Part shown: piece by piece, positions 32,306-42,059 of the stretch
Layout: the number at the start of each line of letters is the position of its first letter
How positions within the stretch are numbered: position 1 is the stretch's first letter
DNA from: Emiliania huxleyi CCMP1516
Taxonomy: Eukaryota; Haptophyta; Isochrysidales; Noelaerhabdaceae
Reading direction: 5' to 3'
DNA length: 64,000 nucleotides
Assembly: GCF_000372725.1 (NCBI RefSeq)
Contig: NW_005195584.1
Span: 322,246 to 386,245 of the forward strand
Position numbers and translations under genes: made by a program
The notes under the pieces: model-generated
The model's input: only the letters and a program-made list of their open reading frames with translations
Told to the model about the DNA's origin: nothing
Database searches by the model: none

Positions 32306-33187
32306 ATGTTGCACCTTCGGCTGCACCTGCCCCTCCCAGGGTCCGCCGCCACCTTCGACGCGTCGCGCTGCGCCGTCTCGCTGCAACCGGTAGCGGACGG
32401 CGGCGGAGCTAACCCACCGGCCGAGGAGCTCGCGGCCGAGGCGACCGAGGCGCTCGCGGCCGAGGCTGCGGCCGAGGCGACGGCGACGGTGTCGCTGCGC
32501 ACGCTGAGCCGGCGCGCGGCTTTTGGCGCCGAGATCGAGTGCAAAGTGTGGCCCGCGTCTGTGCTGCTCGCCCGCTGGCTGTGGCAGCACCCGTGGCTCG
32601 TGCGCGGCCGCTCCGTGCTCGAGCTCGGCGCCGGAGTCGGGCTCGCCGGCCTCGGGGCGGCGAAGTGCGGCGCGGCGCGGGTGGCCCTCACCGACATCAA
32701 CCGAAAGGCGCTGCAGCAGGCCCGCGAGAACGCGCGACTCAACGGCATCGAGTGCGTCTGCGCAGAACACCTCGATTGGGCGGCGCCGCCGATCCTCCGG
32801 GCGGAGGGGGCGATGGAGGGGGCGGCGGGCGGCTGCGAGGCGGCGCTGCAGCAGCACGAGGTGCTGCTCGCGGCAGACATCGTCAATGGTGACGGGCTCA
32901 GCGAGCAGGTCGAGCGGATGGTGCGGCTCCACCTCGCGCCGAGAGGCCTCTTTCTTATGGTGGCGCCGCGCCCCTTCCACCGCCACCGTGTGGACGAGCT
33001 GCGCGGGCTGCTGCTCGCCTCGGACACGCTGCAGACGGCGATCGCCCCCGTCCCCGAGTGGCTGTCCGCCGGCATCGAGGAGGCGGCCGACATCAAGCAC
33101 GAGCTCTACGTCGTCCAGAGACGCACGCCGTGCGAGATGGAACGTTTCAAGCGACCAAGTCGGAATGAGGAGACGACCTCTTTGTGA
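31096..33187 (+). CDS. SGNH hydrolase fused to a class I methyltransferase
   Basis: Two enzymes in one gene. From the ATG at 31096: an SGNH/GDSL hydrolase (residues about 1-210) with block I LIYGDSLTAGY (Ser), VVILAGTNDL (Asn) and EPDGLHLSQAGY (Asp/His), likely an esterase/acylhydrolase. A helical linker follows (DVRAAERAGVAVAEML...ACDQLLAACLAGEG). A C-terminal METTL21/lysine-methyltransferase-like domain has WPASVLLARWL, VLELGAGVGLAGLGAAKCGA (SAM loop), VALTDINRKALQQARENARLN and VLLAADIV. The parts lie in different frames; excising the 70-nt GC-AG intron 32111-32180 joins them (VVGEDVHREEMYPDAVVRLQRP). A (GGC)n run at 32268-32304 encodes poly-Gly between the domains. Biological target unknown. 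If the intron is not removed, translation shifts frame before the methyltransferase. Confidence 0.82.
32111..32180 (+). other. Intron made of a 35-bp exon duplication plus telomeric repeats
   Basis: GC-AG intron of exactly 70 nt. Its first 35 nt (32111-32145) copy the first 35 nt of the next exon (32181-32215) with one mismatch. The remaining 35 nt are five CCCTAA-type telomere units, the last ending CCCTAG, which provides the acceptor. Confidence 0.88.
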
Positions 33188-33971
33188 TGAGTACTGCATC
33201 GTGCATGGGTTTGGAGCACTTGGAGGTTTTTGTTACGGGGTGTGCACCCTGAGTTGCACAGGGGTTTTGCGCCAGGCCGAGTCCTGCTCGGCTCCACGCT
33301 GCTCCAGCGAGAGTAGACCCCGCGCAGTGACCAGTGAGGTCATCAACAGAGTAGAAGGATCTGACCTCGGGACCGATGTGACCAAACGAAAGCGCTGGTA
33401 GCGCGATTTCACCCTCTTTCACCACACCTCACACCCATGGTCTCACAGTGTGTGCCGACAGTCGCCGAGCAGTGTCCGCTCACACAAGCCGCAGCAACAC
33501 GAACTGCGACTGAGGGCCAGAACATGAAAGGGCGAGCCCATGCCCCATCGCTGTGAGTGTGACAGCTGAGAGCTGTGGCAGCCGCACAGTAGGCTGTGCC
33601 ATCTGTGTAGAGCCTAGAGAGCGTGTGAGCAGCAGAGGAGCTGCTCTCCCCAGGCTTCAGGCGCAAAGAGCTGCATGCGCCATGCCACCGAAGGCGCTGG
33701 GTCGTCGTCTGTCGAGGAGTTCCAGTTCGCCGCGAGGGCGCGAGGGCGCGAGCGCGCAGGGTCGCGGCGCGCAGCGTGTAACTCTGTAAGAGTCTAGAGG
33801 CTCTTGGTAGACCGGGTAGAGAGCGCTGGTCGGATTCACTCGCCGCGGGGACACGACCCATAGTCATCGCGACAGGGAATTAAGTAAGTAGCAACGCGAA
33901 CAACAGTCAGTCAGGCTCCGGGGCACAAGTCGGGCACAAGTCGGGCCACCACGGATGAAACCCCCACGGCA
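33188..33971. other. Convergent intergenic region
   Basis: Lies between the 3' ends of the SGNH fusion (+) and the membrane protein gene (-). No gene or clear repeat was seen. Confidence 0.5.
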
Positions 33972-35629
33972 TTAGGACGTACGCTCCTCAGTGGTCCTGC
34001 CACACGCCTCGACGGGGAGCCGCACATTAGCCCGGCCCGCATCGGGGTCCGCTCCCCACGTGTATGCGTCGCACGTCGCGACGGCGTTCGCGACGATCGG
34101 CGCCAACACACTCTCGCCGCCGCTCAGCCGGAAGGCGAGGCCAGCCAGCGCGACGGTGGCGGCCGCCGCGAGCGCCGCGTCGGCCGCGCGCCGCTCCACG
34201 GGCGCGCCGCCCGCGCCGAATCGCTCCTCCCAGCCCGTGGCGAGCGCGCGCAGCGCCTCTGCGCTGGTAGCCGCTTCCTGCGCCGATGCGCCGGGGGCCG
34301 CCTTCATCCAGAAGAGCGACTCGGCGTTCCTTCGCAAGCGGGCGGCAGCGGCGAGCTCGGCGGGCAGCCCGTCGAGGAGAGGGTCGCCTGCAGGGAGGCT
34401 CAGGGAAGGCTCAGGGAAGGACCCTAGAGCGGGCAGCCCGTCGGAGCAGCGGGTCGCCAAAGAAGTAGAGCTCACCCAGAGCCGGCAGCAGGCAGACCGC
34501 CGCAAGGCCGACGAGCGGCACCGCCACCGGCGCCGTGAACCCGAAGGCGCCGCCGCCGTAAGCGCCGGTGGCGGCGAGGAGAAGGGCTGCCGCCTGCTTG
34601 GTGGCGGCCGGCTGCAGCACGCCATGCGCGAGGAGCACGCCGTTCGAAGTGGCAACCAGCTCGAGCGCGAAGGCGAGCCGCCGCCACGAAGCGGACGCCT
34701 CGCCGCCGCCGGTACCGTCGCCCAGCCGAAACTCCCACGGGGCGGGCAGCGCGTGCGATCCGAGGGCGGAGTCGACGAGGATGCGCTCGAGCCGGCCTGT
34801 TGAGCATGAGTGCGCTCGTGCGGGTGGGACTACAGGACCGTGACGTGGATTCAGAGGGTCGCTCCAACGTGGCGCGTGTCCTCTTGCGCGGGGTGGAGCA
34901 CGCGCGGACCTCCGCATCTAGAGTGGCAAACCAACGCTTCCCTCGACGCCCGCGCCGCCATGGACGGCGCGCAAACGGCGGTGAGCCAGCGTGAGCGGCG
35001 CCGCCGCCGCCAGACCCCACAGCGCTGACGTCGCGGCTCCCTCAGCAGAAGGCGGGAGCGGAGCCACGCCTTGCACGGCCGCGGCATGGGCGAGCAGCAG
35101 CCCGCAGGCGAGCTGCGATAGCGCCCACACTGAGGGCGCCCATCTGGAGGCGAGCTTGTCCTTGACCTGAGTGAGAGCGCAGTACACACTGAGGCTTGGG
35201 ACACTCTCGTGCCCTGCGTCTCGCAGGGTTGTAGTAGTACGCCAGCCCGCAACGCTGTGGAGATGGCTCGGTCTACGGACTGCGGTCTCTACTGCACGGG
35301 TAGTTCTCGCCATCTGGGCTCCTGGCCTCCAAGTTGAAGGCGCGCGTCTCGTACTCGTCACTGCCGAGAGCCGCGACGCGTGCCTCCTGCAGCGACGTCT
35401 CCAGAGCCCGGACCGCGGTGGCGACGGACGGCCCGCACCGGGCGGCGCCACCGCTGCTGTCCACAAAGCGTGCGCAGCGGCTGCCCGATCGGCACTCGGC
35501 GGCTCGCCGATCGCGCGTGCTCGGGTCTCCGCGGAACCACCGCCCGCGGTCGGCGTCCCAAGTGTAGCCCTGTGCCTTCATGATGGCCGCCTGCCGCTCG
35601 TCTAGCTCCGGCGGGCCAGGCGCAGCCAT
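33972..35629 (-). CDS. Unknown multi-pass membrane protein, probably plastid
   Basis: Not recognised. From the ATG at 35629: MAAPGPPELDERQAAIMKAQGYTWDADRGRWFRGDPS, then VRALETSLQEARVAALGSDEYETRAFNLE. A GC-donor intron leads to VKDKLASRWAPSVWALSQLACGLLLAHAAAVQG and further hydrophobic exons (LELVATSNGVLLAHGVLQ; AALLLAATGAYGGGAFGFTAPVAVPLVGLAAVCLLPALGELYFFGDPLLDGLPAEL). The C-terminus is soluble (FRLSGGESVLAPIVANAVATCDAYTWGADPDAG). At least four hydrophobic segments fit a membrane protein. The frame continues upstream of 35629 through a Gly/Ser run to about 35880, so a longer targeting N-terminus is possible. The intron at 34388-34457 is duplication-flanked. Plastid location is inference from the alga-type tract only. 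Confidence 0.6.
34388..34457 (-). other. Duplication-flanked 70-nt GC-AG intron
   Basis: Coding strand: GCGACCC....GACGGGCTGCCCGC occurs at the intron start (from 34457) and at the start of the next exon (from 34387), with two or three substitutions and one indel. The spacing is exactly 70 nt. The filler has CCTTCCCTGAG-type tandem units and ends CTGCAG. Splicing gives ELYFFGDPLLDGLPAEL. Confidence 0.82.
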
Positions 35630-35998
35630 CACCGCGCCGCCTCCTGCCCTGCGGCCGCTGCTGACGCCGCCGCTGCCGCCGCCACCAGAGCCAGAGCCGC
35701 CGCCGCCAGAGCCGCCGCCGCCAGAGCCGCCGCCGCCGCCGCCAGAGCCACCGCCGCCGCCACCGCCCGAGCGGGCTGCGTGTGCGCCGAATCTGATCGA
35801 GAGCAGCTCGAGCGGCTCTGAGCCGCCTGCCGGCGACGGCAGCGGCTCGCTCGCGACGGAGGCGCCCGCTGCAGAGGCCGCCTAAAGGGGCGCACCTGCC
35901 TAAAGGGGCGCCGCGCGCGGAGGCCTGGGCTCGAGGTCTGGGCGTATACGCTGCGTGCTCTCGCCACACGTCTCCTCCCTTGGTGGGCGTGGACTATG

Positions 35999-36694
35999 CT
36001 ACCGAGAGCGCCACACGCCTCTCTCGGATGGAGGCACCTCTTCGAGCCTCCCGCGGCAACCAACCGCCCGCCCCGCAGCTGGCTCGGCGAGTAGCAGCGT
36101 CCCTCTCGAGCCGGAGAGGAGCGCCGCCGCCGCGCCCAGCAGTGGCTCGACGGCGGAGGGGTCGTAGAGCACCTCGGCGCCGAGGACGAGGTCCGCGCCG
36201 CCCAGAAGCTGCGCCGCCTCGGCCCAGTCGCAGCACGAGGCGGAGACGGCGCCGGGAGGAGCCTCCTCGCCGACGGCCGCTGTGGCGAGGCCACAAACCT
36301 CGGCTGTCGCCATCGCGCAGTGCAGCGCCAAAGGCTCGCGGTCGACTAGCGTCACGCGGCCCGCACCCGCTGCCGCCGCCGACAGCCCAGCCACGCCAAG
36401 GCCCGCGCCGAGCTCCACGACTCGAGCGCCTCGAACGCTGTCGGGCTTCGCGGCAACGTGGGCCGCCAGGGCGGCCGCCGCCGGCCACACGCTCGCCCAC
36501 GACGGGTCGAGGTCCTCCTCGCGGCCTAGCTCGCGCGCCCACTCCCACAGCGCCTCGGCATCCGGAGGCTTGATCACGCGCGGAAGCGGGAGACCGACGC
36601 CGGGCACGTCGACGAGCGGCGGCAGGTGGCGGTCGCCGCTGTGCAGCACGCGCGGAGGCGAGAGAGCAGTGCTGGCGAAATGAAGGCTGAGCAT
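35999..36694 (-). CDS. METTL21-like protein methyltransferase
   Basis: Class I SAM-dependent methyltransferase of the METTL21/methyltransferase-16 group, which methylates lysines on chaperones and translation factors. Seen: DPSWASVWPAAAALAAHVAA (family W-P-A motif), RVVELGAGLGVAGLSAAAAGAGRVTLVDRE (SAM loop and acidic end of strand 2), SCCDWAEAAQLLGGADLVLGAEVLYD (motif near the D/E-x-x-Y post-II site) and AVEPLLGAAAALL. The ATG at 36694 starts MLSLHFASTALSPPRVL. The C-terminus (GCRGRLEEVPPSERGVWRSR) is shorter than usual and may continue in an unseen exon. The foldback element begins only 70 bp upstream. Confidence 0.8.
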   Translation of the reverse strand: MLSLHFASTALSPPRVLHSGDRHLPPLVDVPGVGLPLPRVIKPPDAEALWEWARELGREEDLDPSWASVWPAAAALAAHVAAKPDSVRGARVVELGAGLGVAGLSAAAAGAGRVTLVDREPLALHCAMATAEVCGLATAAVGEEAPPGAVSASCCDWAEAAQLLGGADLVLGAEVLYDPSAVEPLLGAAAALLSGSRGTLLLAEPAAGRAVGCRGRLEEVPPSERGVWRSR

Positions 36695-36763
36695 GTGAAT
36701 CCCCAGGGCCTCCAGGGCTCGCACCTCAACCTCTCACAGACCAGAACCCCCGCGCACAGCGCC

Positions 36764-39139
36764 AGTTGGTTGGTTGCTGGCAGTACCCCAGCACCGGGGG
36801 GTCCTGAGAGCTGTTGGTTGGTGGCTTGGTGCTCTGTTCACAGCCCAGTGCGGGTGAACTTTCTTTTCTATACCGCTAGGATTGAGAGCAGCCTCGCTCT
36901 CAATCCTAGAAGTCGAAGGATTGTGAGCAGCACTCCTCTCAATCGGAGCATCTCTGTGCGACTGTGAGCACCCACGCTCGCAATCCTACATCTTCTAGGA
37001 CTAAGAGCAGCTCCGCTCCCAAGGAAGGTGACTGGTGACTCCTACGACTACTACCAGCGCGCTCGCAATCCGAACAAAGTCTAGGATTGCGAGCAGCTTT
37101 GCTCACAATCCGAGCAACATGCCTCCGATTGCGAGCAGTAGCGCTCGCAATCCTACATCTTGTAGGACTATGAGCGGCGGCGCTCACAATCGTACCCAAG
37201 ATCCAAGGATTGCTAGCGGTGCACAGAGGGCGCTCCCAATCGCTCCAGCCGCGAGCGCTTGTGAGTGCGGACTCGGGGCCGGTGCTTTGACGCAGCACAG
37301 TGTGCTTCGTGGTAGCATGAACTCAGAACGGCCCCCCGAGAGCGCCTCTTCGACGCCCACGGGTCCCGGGGGGTCGGAGGGGTTGCGAGAGGGCCCCGGC
37401 TATTTTTTGTTTGAATTCTGGAGGCCGTTCAAACATGTAACGTTCCACGTGCCCGTCCCCAGCAAGGACAACATGCTAGCCCAGCAGGCCGCTCCCACCG
37501 CCGCCCGCGGCGGAGGCAAGGCGGCAAAGGGTGGCAAGGGCGGCGGCAAGGGCGGTGGCAAGGGTGGTGGCCGTGGCGCACCAGACCCGCTTTGCGCCGC
37601 CGCCCTCAACGCCCGATACTCGGTTAGAGCCGGCGGAGCGACGGCGGCAAAGGTGCGGCCGCCGGCGACCTCACACGGCGTCGAGCGCCGTAGAGACGGC
37701 CCCGAGAGCCGCCACCAGGTGTGCCACGACCGCCGCCGCGAGGCTCGTGGCGATGGATGCGCCAGACCCGCATGCGCCGCCGCCCTCAACGCCCGATACT
37801 CGATCAGAGCCGGCGGAGCGACGGCGGCGGAGACACTGCGGCCGCCGGCGACCTCACACGGCGTCGAGCGCCGTAGAGACGGCCTCGAGAGCCGCCACCA
37901 GGTGTGCCACGACCGCGGCCGCGAGGCTCGTGGCGATGGATGCGCCAGACCCGCTTTGCGCCGCCGCTTTCAACGCCCGATACTCGATCAGAGCCGGCGG
38001 AGCGACGGCGGCAGAGTTGCGGCCGCCGGCGACCTTCCCCTCGACCACGCCGCCGACCCGTCGACAAGCACACGCGGACTGCCATCGAGAAGAAGGAGAA
38101 GGAGCGCGGCGCATCCGGAGCCCGCGGGCGCGGCGTGGGCGGGCGCGGGCGCAGGCGGGCGCGCGGGAACCCCGCCAGTGGAGGCGACACAATGCCTCTG
38201 GCGGCTCTGCAGGCGGCGCGCGGCGCGCCCCTCGCCGGTCTCCCGCACGCTCCTGAGGGCCGAGAGGGCCGAGAGGCGGGGTTGGTGACCCGGGGGCATG
38301 GGCAGTGCGGCCCGCGCCGCGCGCGGGCGCGTGGCAGCCCGTGAGTGCCGAGATCGGGTCTGTGCTTCGACGTAGCATGGGCCCCCGGAGGCCATCTACA
38401 GCAGCGGCGAAGTGAGCGTGTTTGTGGTGTTGGTGTGACGTCTGAGCTTGGATCTGTGACTAAAGCCGCTTACCACTGATGGATCCCCACCCGAATAACA
38501 CACAGTGAGCGCCCCAGCACTTCACTACGCCCTCCGCGCGAAATCGCTAGTGGTGCTTTGTGGCAGCACATTGTGCTTTGTGGCAGCACGGGTGCGGTGC
38601 CCGAGACCGAGTGAGCGCGCCGGGAGGGTCTCCTCGCACAATCCAAACAGTGATCGCACCGATTGCGAGGGGACCCGCTCGCAATCCTAGAAGTCGTAGG
38701 ACTGTGGGCGGTGTCGCTCGCAATCGGCGAAAGTTCTAGGATTGCGAGCGCTCCTGCTCGCAACCGGAGGCATGTTGCTAGGATTGTGAGCCAAGCAGGA
38801 GCCAAGCTGCTCGCAATCCTAGACTTTGTTCGGATTGCGAGCGCGCTGGTAGTAGTCGTAGGAGTCACCAGTCACCTTCCTTGGGAGCGGAGCTGCTCTT
38901 AGTCCTAGAAGACGTAGGATTGCGAGCGTAAGTGCTCACAGTCGCACAGAGATGCTACGATTGCGAGGAGTGCTGCTCACAATCCTTCGACTTCTAGGAT
39001 TGAGAGCGAAGCTGCTCTCAATCCTAGCGGTATAGAAAAGAAGGTTCACCCGCACTGGGCTGTGAACAGAGCACCAAGCCACCAACCAACAGCTCTCAGG
39101 ACCCCCCGGTGCTGGGGTACTGCCAGCAACCAACCAACT
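36764..39139. mobile_element. Foldback-type element with long, modular terminal inverted repeats
   Basis: The ends are inverted copies starting AGTTGGTTGGTTGCTGGCAG at 36764 and its complement ending at 39139. The match extends about 350 bp or more inward (through GTGCTCTGTTCACAGC, the AGGATTGAGAGC units and GACTCCTACGACTACTACC). The arms are themselves built of many short hairpins of the form GCTCGCAATCCTA...TAGGATTGCGAGC, spaced 30-50 bp apart. CGCC flanks both sides and may be a short target duplication. The middle (37320-38400) has no transposase, only a 183-bp tandem repeat. This is the architecture of non-autonomous foldback elements. Confidence 0.85.
37575..38045 (+). repeat. 183-bp tandem repeat inside the foldback element, about 2.5 copies
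   Basis: Copies start near 37577, 37760 and 37944, each opening GCGCCAGACCCGC and containing AACGCCCGATACTCG and ACCAGGTGTGCCACGACCGC. The period is near a multiple of three, so all copies are open in the same frames; no known protein was recognised. Confidence 0.85.
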
Positions 39140-39804
39140 CGCCGGCGAGCGGAGCGAGCCGAAGAGCTGGGGCCAAATTGGCGCTGTGAACGGCGTTTGA
39201 ACCGATCACTGTGCGAGTCGTGATTTCTTGTTGGTTTTCAAAAATCCCGATTTTCGGCGGGCACGTCGCACCTACGTGGCGGGCCGCCAGGGGCCGGCAG
39301 CAGGGCGCCCCCGCGCGGATGCCGACGAGGATCACGGTGCGCTATCTGGGCTCGGAGGTCGGCAAAAAGGAAGGAAGGTCGCGCGACCCGACACCAAGGG
39401 ACAGTTGCTCGAGCTGGCCGCCAAGAGGCTCAAGCATGACCAGAGAACGGGGCATTGCACTACACAGTGCGGGACCTGGGGGTGGGGCAGCAACCAACAA
39501 CCTGGGATGGGGACGGGGTGCTGCGCAACCGACGCCAACCAGCAGCGTTCACAGCACAGTGCGAAACTAGGGTTACAACCTGGTAAAGAACTCGCTCGCA
39601 GGTATCTCTTTCTCAATATAACCAGGGCGTGAACACTTACCGACGCATGTTTTCTTTCTTCGCGATGAGATGAAGATTAGCGGGATGGGAGGGTCTTTTG
39701 GGCTCGCGGATTCGCCTATCGCCCTATTGCCTATACCCTGATGGCGAGTCTGGCGACGGCGGCTTCTGTGATTCCGATTCCCGGCTTCTCGCAACCCATG
39801 AAAA

Positions 39805-39862
39805 CCTTTCTTAAAAGAAAGAAAGAAAACAGACAACCCAAGGGAGGGATGGGAGGACGGCA
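39805..39862 (+). repeat. Dispersed repeat, GGGATGGGAGGAC family, copy 4
   Basis: AAAGAAAGAAAGAAAACAGACAACCCAA region, then GGGAGGGATGGGAGGACGGC, upstream of the SSF1/Peter Pan gene. Confidence 0.6.
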
Positions 39863-39899
39863 CGCAAAACCTTTCTTGGCAAGAAAGAAAAGCGGCAGT

Positions 39900-39916
39900 G
39901 AATTCTTTGTCCCTCG
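39900..39916 (+). promoter_or_regulatory. GAATTCTTTGTCCCTCG upstream motif (SSF1)
   Basis: Coding-strand motif 108 nt upstream of the SSF1 ATG, matching the set before LipB, CysRS, Mpv17, the phosphatase, METTL9 and ferredoxin. Confidence 0.4.
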
Positions 39917-40007
39917 CCCCGCCAGGCTTGCCCGGCGACGCGGCGCACAAGCACGCACAAGCTCCGCACCGCGAAACCTCGCCCTCGCCTCTCGCGGTGG
40001 TGCAGAG

Positions 40008-41497
40008 ATGGCCCGTCGGAAGCAGGGTCGGCGCATCAAGCGCAAGACGCAAAAGGAGACGGACACGTCGGATCAGGCCAGCGAGCTGCCGCCGCGCGCC
40101 TTTGTCTTCTCCAAGGGAAAGGTCTCGGCGCCGCTCAAGGCGCTCGTCAACGACCTCAAGGGCGTCATGTCGCCAAACACGGCGCGCGCCCTCAAGGCGC
40201 AGCGCCGCAACAAGATCAAGGACTTTGTGGACGTCGCCGGGTCGCTGCACGTCTCCTTCTTCCTGATCGTCTCGAGCACCGAGCAGTCCTCCTACCTGCG
40301 GCTGGTGCGCTCGCCGCGCGGGCCGACGCTCACCTTCCGCATCCGCTCGTACGCGCTGGCGGCCGACCTGGCGGCGACGCTGCGGCGGCCGTACTCGGCG
40401 GGCAACGCCGTGTGGCAGTCGAACCCGCTGCTCGTCCTCTCCGACTTTGACCAGTCGCAGCAGGAGCAGTCGCTCGCGGCGACGATGCTGCGCAACCTCT
40501 TCCCGCCCATCAACGTGCAGACGCTGCAGATCTCGGCGTGCCGGCGCATCGTGATGCTGCACCAGCGGCCGGCGGAGGAGGGCGGCGGCGTCGAGCTGCG
40601 GCAGTACGTGATCAAGGCTGCTCCGACCAACGTCTCGCGCGGCGCGCCGAGAAGCAGCCGTTCCGGCAGCCGTCAGAGGAAGGCTGAGGGAGCCGTCGAG
40701 GGCGCTTGCTGTAGGCATCAAGAAGCTGACGCGCGGCAACCGCGTGCCGTCGCTCGGCCGGTACGGCTCGATGGCCGACTACCTGGCGGGGCGGGGAGGC
40801 TACTCGTCCGAGTCGGGCGGCGAGACGGACGACGACGAAAAGGTGGACCTGCCGCAGGACTACGTCGGGCGGGGCGCGGTGCGAGGAGGGCGCGCGTGCG
40901 GCTGCACGGGCTCGGACGCGCGCAGTACACGTCGCGGCCCGTGTCCCGCAGGTGCGCGACCAGCGTGTGGGCGTGCGGCTGCACGAGATCGGGCCGCGGC
41001 TGAGCCTCGAGCTGGTCAAGGTGCAGGAGGGGGTGTGCGACGGGGCGGTCCTCTTCCACGCGGAGCGGACCAAGACGGAGGAGGAGGCGGCCGAGGACGC
41101 CGCCCGCCGCCAGGCGCGCATCGACGCCAAGGATGCGCGCCGCAAGGCGCAGGAGCAAAACGTCGCGCGCAAGCGGGCGGCCAAGGACGAAAAGGCGGCG
41201 CGCCGAAAGCGGAGGCGGGCCGGCGCGGGCGAGGGCGAGGGCGACGGCGACGGCGACGGCAGCGACGACGGCGGCGGCGGCGGCGGCGGCGACGCCAGCG
41301 ACGAGGGCGGCGACGACGGCGGCGACGAGGGCGGCGAAGGGCCGACTGACGAGGAGTGGTACCGGCGGGAGGTAGGCGCGGAGCCGGAGCCGGGCATGTT
41401 TGGGCGCGCCAAGGGCCCCCCCGCCCCGAAGTCAAAGCGGGCGGCACCCGAGCGCAAGCACAAGGTTGCGCGGAGCAAGGCGCGTTCGGCGCAGTGA
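40008..41497 (+). CDS. Brix-domain ribosome biogenesis protein SSF1/Peter Pan
   Basis: Nucleolar assembly factor for the 60S subunit. ATG at 40008, then MARRKQGRRIKRKTQKETD. The Brix domain follows: PPRAFVFSKGKVSAPLKALVNDLKGVMSPNTARALK, NKIKDFVDVAGSLHVSFFLIVSSTEQSSYLRLVRSPRGPTLTFRI, LLVLSDF, TMLRNLFPPINVQTLQISACRRIVML, YVIKAAPTNVSRG|IKKL and QRVGVRLHEIGPRLSLELVKVQEGVCDGAVLFHAE. The C-terminal tail is Lys/Arg/Glu- then Gly/Asp-rich, as usual for nucleolar proteins, ending KHKVARSKARSAQ. Two introns of 73 nt: 40642-40714 (GC-AG) and 40879-40951 (GT-AG, duplication-flanked). Both are needed to rebuild the family alignment. Confidence 0.93.
40879..40951 (+). other. Diverged duplication-flanked intron in SSF1
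   Basis: The intron start (40879-40915) and the following exon (from 40952) share GTGCG-GA, GCG and the 15-mer GCGTGCGGCTGCACG in the same order, with small indels. The spacing is 73-77 nt. It looks like an older member of the same class. Confidence 0.6.
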
Positions 41498-42059
41498 GCG
41501 CCGTCGTCGTGCACAGCGTCTGTAAGTGTGTGGGCGCTCTCCATCACCCCGCGTGGCCGTGGGTGCGGTGTGGCCGCGGCACGGTCGTCTCGCCATGTCC
41601 GAGATGAGCGATGTGTGTATGTGTATGTTGAGATCTCTTGAAAGCTGTTTTGCTGTTTCGGTGTTTGTGACGAGGTCTGGCCGGCAAACCCCTAATACGG
41701 AAGGCTCACAAAAACCAAACTCAATGAGCGATTGCACTTTGTTAAAACGCTACACATAAGTGACAAGAGAGGAAGAGACTAGAGTTGTAGAGAGTCAAAA
41801 GACCCTCTTCAGCTCTTCTCACACGAGTACTTACACGTCACAAGACGAAGAGAAACCGACCGAGTCCGAGCGAGCGCCCGCGCGCACCGCGCACGATCCA
41901 CGATACGAACTGCGTCGACTGACACGACTCAACACGGCTCACGCGGGTCCGAGCGCGGCGCACACGGGGGTAAGAAGTGGCGGGAAAGTGTACACATATC
42001 TCGACGCACTCGACGCACGACGGCATATCGTGTCCGAGGCCGGGGCCACGTGCGTTGCT
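41498..42059. other. Convergent intergenic region
   Basis: Between the SSF1 (+) and phosphoglycerate mutase (-) 3' ends. AT-richer than its surroundings; no gene or repeat recognised. Confidence 0.5.

Noticed and set aside
37035-38288. 417-codon frame inside the foldback element
   Set aside because: It is open because of the 183-bp tandem repeat and GC bias; no transposase or other domain.
36764-39139. Reading the element as an LTR element
   Set aside because: The ends are inverted, not direct, and there is no reverse transcriptase, capsid or integrase sequence.
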